From Amaranthus tricolor (Eukaryota; Streptophyta; Magnoliopsida; Caryophyllales; Amaranthaceae), in contig NC_080051.1 of the NCBI RefSeq assembly GCF_026212465.1, positions 2,505,001 to 2,569,000 of the forward strand: 64,000 bases of DNA, in the 5' to 3' direction. How positions within the stretch are numbered: position 1 is the first letter of the stretch; each line of letters opens with the position of its first letter. Position numbers and translations under genes: made by a program. Shown here one piece after another: positions 58,401 through 64,000 of the stretch. The notes under the pieces are model-generated. The model worked only from the letters and a program-made list of their open reading frames with translations. It did no database searches and had not been told where the DNA came from.

Positions 58401-59563
58401 ACGAATGAAAGATGAAGAATGAACAAGGATCAATGATCAATGAAGAATGAACGATGAAGAATGAACAAGGATCAATGGTCAATGACGAATGAATGATGAA
58501 GAATGAACAAAGATCAATGATCAAAGAAGAATGAACGATGAAAAATGAACAAGGATCAATGATCAATGAAGAATGAACGATAAAGAATGAACAAGGATTA
58601 ATGGTCAATGACGAATGAACGATGAAGAATGAACAAGGATCAATGATCAATGAAGAATGAACAAGGATCAATGATCAATGAAGAATGAACAAGGTTCAAT
58701 GATCAATGAAGAATGAACGATGAAGAATGAACAAGGATCAATGATCAATGAAGAATGAACGATGAAGAATGAACAAGGATCAATGGTCAATGACGAATGA
58801 ACGATGAAGAATGAACAAGGATCAATGATCAAAGAAGAATGAACGATGAAGAATGAACAAGGATCAATGATCAATGAAAAATGAACGATGAAGAATGAAC
58901 AAGGATCAATGGTCAATGACGAATGAAAGATGAAGAATGAACAAGGATCATTGAACAATGAAGAATGAACGATTAAGAATGAACAAGGATCAATGATCAA
59001 TGAAGAATGAACGATGAAGAATGAACAAGCATCAATGATCAATGAAGATAGAACGATGAAGAATGAACTAGGATCAATGATCAATGAAGAATGAGCGATG
59101 AAAAATGAACAAGGATCAATGATTAATGAAAAATGAACGATGAAGAATGAACAAGGATTAATGGTCAATGACGAATGAACGATGAAGAATGAACAAGGAT
59201 CAATGATCAATGACGAATGAACGATGAAGAATGAACAAGGATCAATGATCAATGAAGAATGAACGATGAAGAATGAACAAGGATTAATGGTCAATGACGA
59301 ATGAACGATGAAGAATCAACAAGGATCAATGGTCAATGACGAATGAACGATGAAGAATGAACAAGGATCAATGATCAAAGAAGAATGAACGATGAAGAAT
59401 GAACAAGGATTAATGGTCAATGACGAATGAACGATGAAGAATGAACAAGGATCAATGATCAATGAAGAATGAACTATTAAGAATGAACAAGGATCAATGA
59501 TCAATGAAGAATGAACAAGGATCAATGATCAATGAAGAATGAACGATGAAGAATGAACAAGGA
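55476..59563 (+). repeat. Beta-gamma-GTTCAAT-lineage block (4,088 bp)
   Basis: Landmarks at 55476, 55672, 56344, 57212, 57492 and 58150 match those at 45256, 45452, 46124, 46992, 47272 and 47930, all offset by 10,220 bp. From 59564 the sequence starts the same block again (59760 and 60432 are 4,088 bp after 55672 and 56344). It is therefore a third, partial copy of the 37-52 kb large block followed directly by the start of a fourth. Confidence 0.85.
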
Positions 59564-60431
59564 TCAATGATCAATGAAGAATGAACAAGGATCAATGGTC
59601 AATGACGAATGAACGATGAAGAATGAACAAGGATCAATGATCAATGAAGAATGAACGATGAAGAATGAACAAGGATCAATGGTCAATGACGAATGAACGA
59701 TGAAGAATGAACAAGGATCAATGATCAATGAAGAATGAACGATGAAGAATGAACAAGGATCAATGATCAATGAAGAATGAACAAGGATCAATGATCAATA
59801 AAGAATGAACGATGAAGAATGAACAAGGATCAATGATCAATGACGAATGAACGATGAAGAATGAACAAAGATCAATGATCAATGAAGAATGAACAATGAA
59901 GAATGAACAAGGATCAATGATCAATGAAGAATGAACGATAAAGAATGAACAAGCATCAATGATCAATGAAGATAGAACGATGAAGAATGAACAAGGATCA
60001 ATGATCAATGACGAATGAACGATGAAGAAAGAACAAGGATCAATGATCAATGAAGAATGAACGATGAAGAATGAACAAGGATTAATGGTCAATGACGAAT
60101 GAACGACGAAGAATGAACAAGGATCAATGATCAATGACGAATGAACGATGAAGAATGAACAAGGATCAATGATCAATGAAGAATGAACGATGAAGAATGA
60201 ACAATGATCAATGATCAATGAAGAATGAACGATGAAGAATGAACAAGGATCAATGGTCAATGACGAATGAATGATGAAGAATGAACAAGGATCAATGATC
60301 AATGAAGAATGAACAAGGATCAATGATCAATGAAGAATGAACGATGAAGAATGAACAAGGATCAATGATCAATGAAGAATGAACAAGGATCAATGATCAA
60401 AGAAGAATGAACGATCAAGAATGAACAAGGA
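59564..60431 (+). repeat. Beta module preceding the gamma triplication
   Basis: This beta copy matches that at 55476-56343 at a constant 4,088-bp offset, with the same AAGATCAAT, GATAAAG, GAAGATA and GAACGACG variant order. It ends with a 98-bp cassette (marked unit at 60393) leading into gamma at 60432. Confidence 0.83.
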
Positions 60432-62657
60432 TCAATGATCAATGAAGAATGAACAAGGATCAATGGTCAATGACGAATGAACGATGAAGAATGAACAAGG
60501 ATCAATGATCAATGAAGAATGAACGATGAAGAATGAACAAGGATCAATGATCAATGAAGAATGAACGATGAAGAATGAACAAGGATCAATGATCAATGAC
60601 GAATGAACGATGAAGAATGAACAAGGATCAATGATCAATGAAGAATGAACGATGAAGAATGAACAAGGATTAATGGTCAATGACGAATGAACGATGAAGA
60701 ATGAACAAGCATCAATGATCAATAAAGAATGAACGATGAAGAATGAACAAGGATCAATGATCATTGAAGAATGAACGATGAAGAATGAACAAGGATTAAT
60801 GGTCAATGACGAATGAACGATGAAGAATGAACAAGGATCAATGATCAATGAAGAATGAACGATGAAGAATGAATAAGGATCAATGATTAATGAAAAATGA
60901 ACGATGAAGAATGAACAACGATTAATGGTCAATGACGAATGAACGATGAAGAATGAACAAGGATCAATGATCAATGACGAATGAACGATGAATAATGAAC
61001 AAGGATCAATGATCAATGAAGAATAAACGATGAAGAATGAACAAGGATTAATGGTCAATGACGAATGAACGATGAAGAATGAACAAGGATCAATGGTCAA
61101 TGACGACTGAACGATGAAGAATGAACAAGGATCAATGATCAAAGAAGAATGAACGATGAAGAATGAACAAGGATTAATGGTCAATGACGAATGAACGATG
61201 AAGAATGAACAAGGAACAATGATCAATGAAGAATGAACGATTAAGAATCAACAAGGATCAATGATCAATTAAAAATGAACGATGAGGAATGAACAAGGAT
61301 CAATGATCAATGAAGAATGAACAAGGATCAATGGTCAATGACGAATGAACGATGAAGAATGAACAAGGATCAATGATCAATGAAGAATGAACGATGAAGA
61401 ATGAACAAGGATTAATGGTCAATGACGAATGAACGATGAAGAATGAACAAGCATCAATGATCAATAAAGAATGAACGATGAAGAATGAACAAGGATCAAT
61501 GATCATTGAAGAATGAACGATGAAGAATGAACAAGGATTAATGGTCAATGACGAATGAACGATGAAGAATGAACAAGGATCAATGATCAATGAAGAATGA
61601 ACGATGAAGAATGAATAAGGATCAATGATTAATGAAAAATGAACGATGAAGAATGAACAACGATTAATGGTCAATGACGAATGAACGATGAAGAATGAAC
61701 AAGGATCAATGATCAATGACGAATGAACGATGAATAATGAACAAGGATCAATGATCAATGAAGAATAAACGATGAAGAATGAACAAGGATTAATGGTCAA
61801 TGACGAATGAACGATGAAGAATGAACAAGGATCAATGGTCAATGACGACTGAACGATGAAGAATGAACAAGGATCAATGATCAAAGAAGAATGAACGATG
61901 AAGAATGAACAAGGATTAATGGTCAATGACGAATGAACGATGAAGAATGAACAAGGAACAATGATCAATGAAGAATGAACGATTAAGAATCAACAAGGAT
62001 CAATGATCAATTAAAAATGAACGATGAGGAATGAACAAGGATCAATGATCAATGAAGAATGAACAAGGATCAATGGTCAATGACGAATGAACGATGAAGA
62101 ATGAACAAGGATCAATGATCAATGAAGAATGAACGATGAAGAATGAACAAGGATTAATGGTCAATGACGAATGAACGATGAAGAATGAACAAGCATCAAT
62201 GATCAATAAAGAATGAACGATGAAGAATGAACAAGGATCAATGATCATTGAAGAATGAACGATGAAGAATGAACAAGGATTAATGGTCAATGACGAATGA
62301 ACGATGAAGAATGAACAAGGATCAATGATCAATGAAGAATGAACGATGAAGAATGAATAAGGATCAATGATTAATGAAAAATGAACGATGAAGAATGAAC
62401 AACGATTAATGGTCAATGACGAATGAACGATGAAGAATGAACAAGGATCAATGATCAATGACGAATGAACGATGAATAATGAACAAGGATCAATGATCAA
62501 TGAAGAATAAACGATGAAGAATGAACAAGGATTAATGGTCAATGACGAATGAACGATGAAGAATGAACAAGGATCAATGGTCAATGACGACTGAACGATG
62601 AAGAATGAACAAGGATCAATGATCAAAGAAGAATGAACGATGAAGAATGAACAAGGA
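60432..62657 (+). repeat. Local triplication of the gamma module
   Basis: Gamma starts at 60432, 61300 and 62042 (offsets 868 and 742 bp). The 126-bp difference is three units present only in the first copy. The last two share a private string, GATCAATTAAAAAT followed by GATGAGGAAT, at 61263 and 62005, exactly 742 bp apart. The AATAAAG form following CATCAAT is common to all three (near 60,720, 61,462 and 62,204). The third copy is cut short and joins the GTTCAAT lineage at about 62,680. Confidence 0.88.
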
Positions 62658-64000
62658 TTAATGGTCAATGACGAATGAACAAGGATCAATGATCAATGAA
62701 GAATGAACGATGAAGAATGAACAAGGATCAATGATCAATGACGAATGAACGATGATGAATGAACAAGGATCAATGATCAATGAAGAATGAACGATGAAGA
62801 ATGAACAAGGATCAATGATCAATGAAGAATGAACGATGAAGAATGAAAAAGGATCAATGTTCAATGAAGAATGAACAAGGATCAATGATCAATGAAGAAT
62901 GAACGATGAAGAATGAACAAGGATCAATGATCAATGACGAATGAACGATGAAGAATGAACAAGGATCAATGGTCAATGACGAATGAACGATGAAGAATGA
63001 ACAAGGATCAATGATCAATGAAGAATGAACGATGAAGAATGAACAAGGATCAATGATTAATGAAAAATGAACGATGAAGAATGAACAAGGATTAATGGTC
63101 AATGACGAATAAACGATGAAGAATGAACAAGGATCAATGATTAATGAAGAATGAACGATGAAGAATGAACAAGGATCAATGGTCAATGACGAATGAACGA
63201 TGAAGAATGAACAAGGATCATTGATCAATGAAGAGTGAACGATGAAGAATGAACAAGGATCAATGATTAATGAAAAATGAACGATGAAGAATGAACAAGG
63301 ATTAATGGTCAATGACGAATGAATGATGAAGAATGAACAAAGATCAATGATCAAAGAAGAATGAACGATGAAAAATAAACAAGGATCAATGATCAATGAA
63401 GAATGAACGATAAAGAATGAACAAGGATTAATGGTCAATGACGAATGAACGATGAAGAATGAACAAGGATCAATGATCAATGAAGAATGAACGATGAAGA
63501 ATGAACAAGGATCAATGATCAATGAAGAATGAACAAGGTTCAATGATCAATGAAGAATGAACGATGAAGAATGAACAAGGATCAATGATCAATGAAGAAT
63601 GAACGATGAAGAATGAACAAGGATCAATGGTCAATGACGAATGAACGATGAAGAATGAACAAGGATCAATGATCAAAGAAGAATGAACGATGAAGAATGA
63701 ACAAGGATCAATGATTAATGAAAAATGAACGATGAAGAATGAACAAGGATTAATGGTCAATGACGAATGAAAGATGAAGAATGAACAAGGATCAATGATC
63801 AATGAAGAATGAACGATGAAGAATGAACAAGGATCAATGGTCAATGACGAATGAATGATGAAGAATGAACAAAGATCAATAATCAAAGAAGAATGAACGA
63901 TGAAAAATGAACAAGGATCAATGATCAATGAAGAATGAACGATAAAGAATGAACAAGGATTAATGGTCAATGACGAATGAATGATGAAGAATGAACAAGG
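62658..64000 (+). repeat. GTTCAAT-lineage stretch, running off the window
   Basis: The stretch matches 57296-58638 at a constant 5,362-bp offset (62854/57492 and the GGTTCAATG landmark near 63,537/58,175). It carries the GATGAAT, GAAAAAG and GTTCAAT markers in the usual order. The array continues past the right edge of the window with no sign of a boundary. Confidence 0.84.

Larger units (their letters stand above)
1..64000 (+). repeat. 42-bp satellite array, head-to-tail, filling the whole window
   Basis: The entire window is a tandem array of a 42-bp unit made of six heptamers (GATCAAT, GATCAAT, GAAGAAT, GAACGAT, GAAGAAT, GAACAAG). Position 1 lies two bases inside a unit and position 64000 is the first base of another, so the array continues on both sides. 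All units face the same way and no inverted segment was seen. A canonical unit is 14/42 G+C and 31/42 purine. Length variants of 21, 28 and 56 bp occur, all multiples of 7. No transposon, unique spacer or gene interrupts the array. Large tandem satellites with higher-order structure are typical of eukaryotic heterochromatin; assignment to a chromosomal location would be a guess. I do not recognise this as a named satellite family. Confidence 0.98.

Noticed and set aside
974..63970. Minus-strand open frames as a family of cysteine-containing 14-residue repeat proteins
   Set aside because: They follow automatically from a 42-bp unit with one stop-free frame. They mostly begin at TTG, end at 28-bp units, lack upstream signals, and show no visible preference for synonymous change.
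1..64000. CRISPR array (short direct repeats of 28-42 bp)
   Set aside because: There are no unique spacers: the whole period is repeated and variation is by point change. No cas genes are present, and the size is far beyond any CRISPR array.
1..64000. Telomeric repeat, because of the 7-bp period
   Set aside because: The heptamers are not of the TTTAGGG type, lack G runs, differ within the unit, and do not end in a terminus in this window.
1..64000. Human satellite II/III (GGAAT repeats)
   Set aside because: GAATG occurs, but the period is 7/42 bp rather than 5 bp and GGAAT is not the basic element.
1..64000. Plasmid or phage iterons and replication origin
   Set aside because: Iteron arrays are a few hundred bases next to a replication gene. 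Nothing like a replication gene is present, and the array is 64 kb or longer.
1..64000. tRNA, rRNA, small RNA genes, terminators or promoters
   Set aside because: No non-repeat sequence exists in which they could lie. The strongest palindrome per unit is only TGATCA, with no stable stem or T run.

Overview
The whole 64 kb is one head-to-tail satellite (long minisatellite) array. I see no unique sequence, conventional gene, RNA gene, transposon or array boundary; the array runs off both ends. The basic unit is 42 bp and is about 67% A+T. On the + strand it reads as six heptamers: GATCAAT, GATCAAT, GAAGAAT, GAACGAT, GAAGAAT, GAACAAG. Each heptamer fits GA-W-S-R-A-K, so the unit probably grew from a 7-bp ancestor through a 14-bp stage (three 14-mers per unit). 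The strand is strongly asymmetric: a canonical unit has 21 A, 10 G, 7 T and 4 C. Roughly 1,500 units are present. All have the same orientation, and every indel I checked is a multiple of 7 bp.

The sequence does not identify the organism. Array size, higher-order repeat structure and apparent CpG decay point to a eukaryotic nuclear genome (inference). Position in the chromosome (centromeric, subtelomeric or interstitial) cannot be told.

Layout. 1-7 kb: older-looking blocks with copies offset by 1,022 bp and by about 3.0 kb. 7-8.8 kb: a distinct sub-family carrying a GTTCAAT heptamer, which reappears near 39, 47, 57 and 63 kb. 8.8-18.4 kb: duplications at offsets of 2,310, 924, 798 and about 1.95 kb. 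From about 18.4 kb four modules recur, which I call alpha (about 1,022 bp), beta (about 0.75-0.87 kb), gamma (about 0.8-0.9 kb) and delta (about 0.5 kb). 21.1-27.9 kb: a 3,458-bp tandem duplication. 27.2-37.1 kb: three copies of a gamma-delta-alpha-delta-alpha higher-order repeat (3,458, 3,402 and 3,066 bp). 37.1-52.2 kb: two copies of a very large block (8,134 and 6,986 bp). 52.2-60.4 kb: further partial copies. 60.4-62.7 kb: a local gamma triplication. 62.7-64 kb: the GTTCAAT sub-family again.

The many minus-strand open frames (up to 411 codons) follow from the repeat arithmetic. The 42-bp unit is a multiple of three, and its two minus-strand stops fall in only two of the three frames. Each frame ends at a 28-bp short unit, and most begin at TTG because canonical units have no minus-strand ATG. 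They are not annotated as genes. The points of interest are the satellite's layered structure (7, 14, 42, about 1,000, 3,400 and 8,000 bp), its unbroken heptamer register over 64 kb, and a recurrent 98-bp junction cassette.
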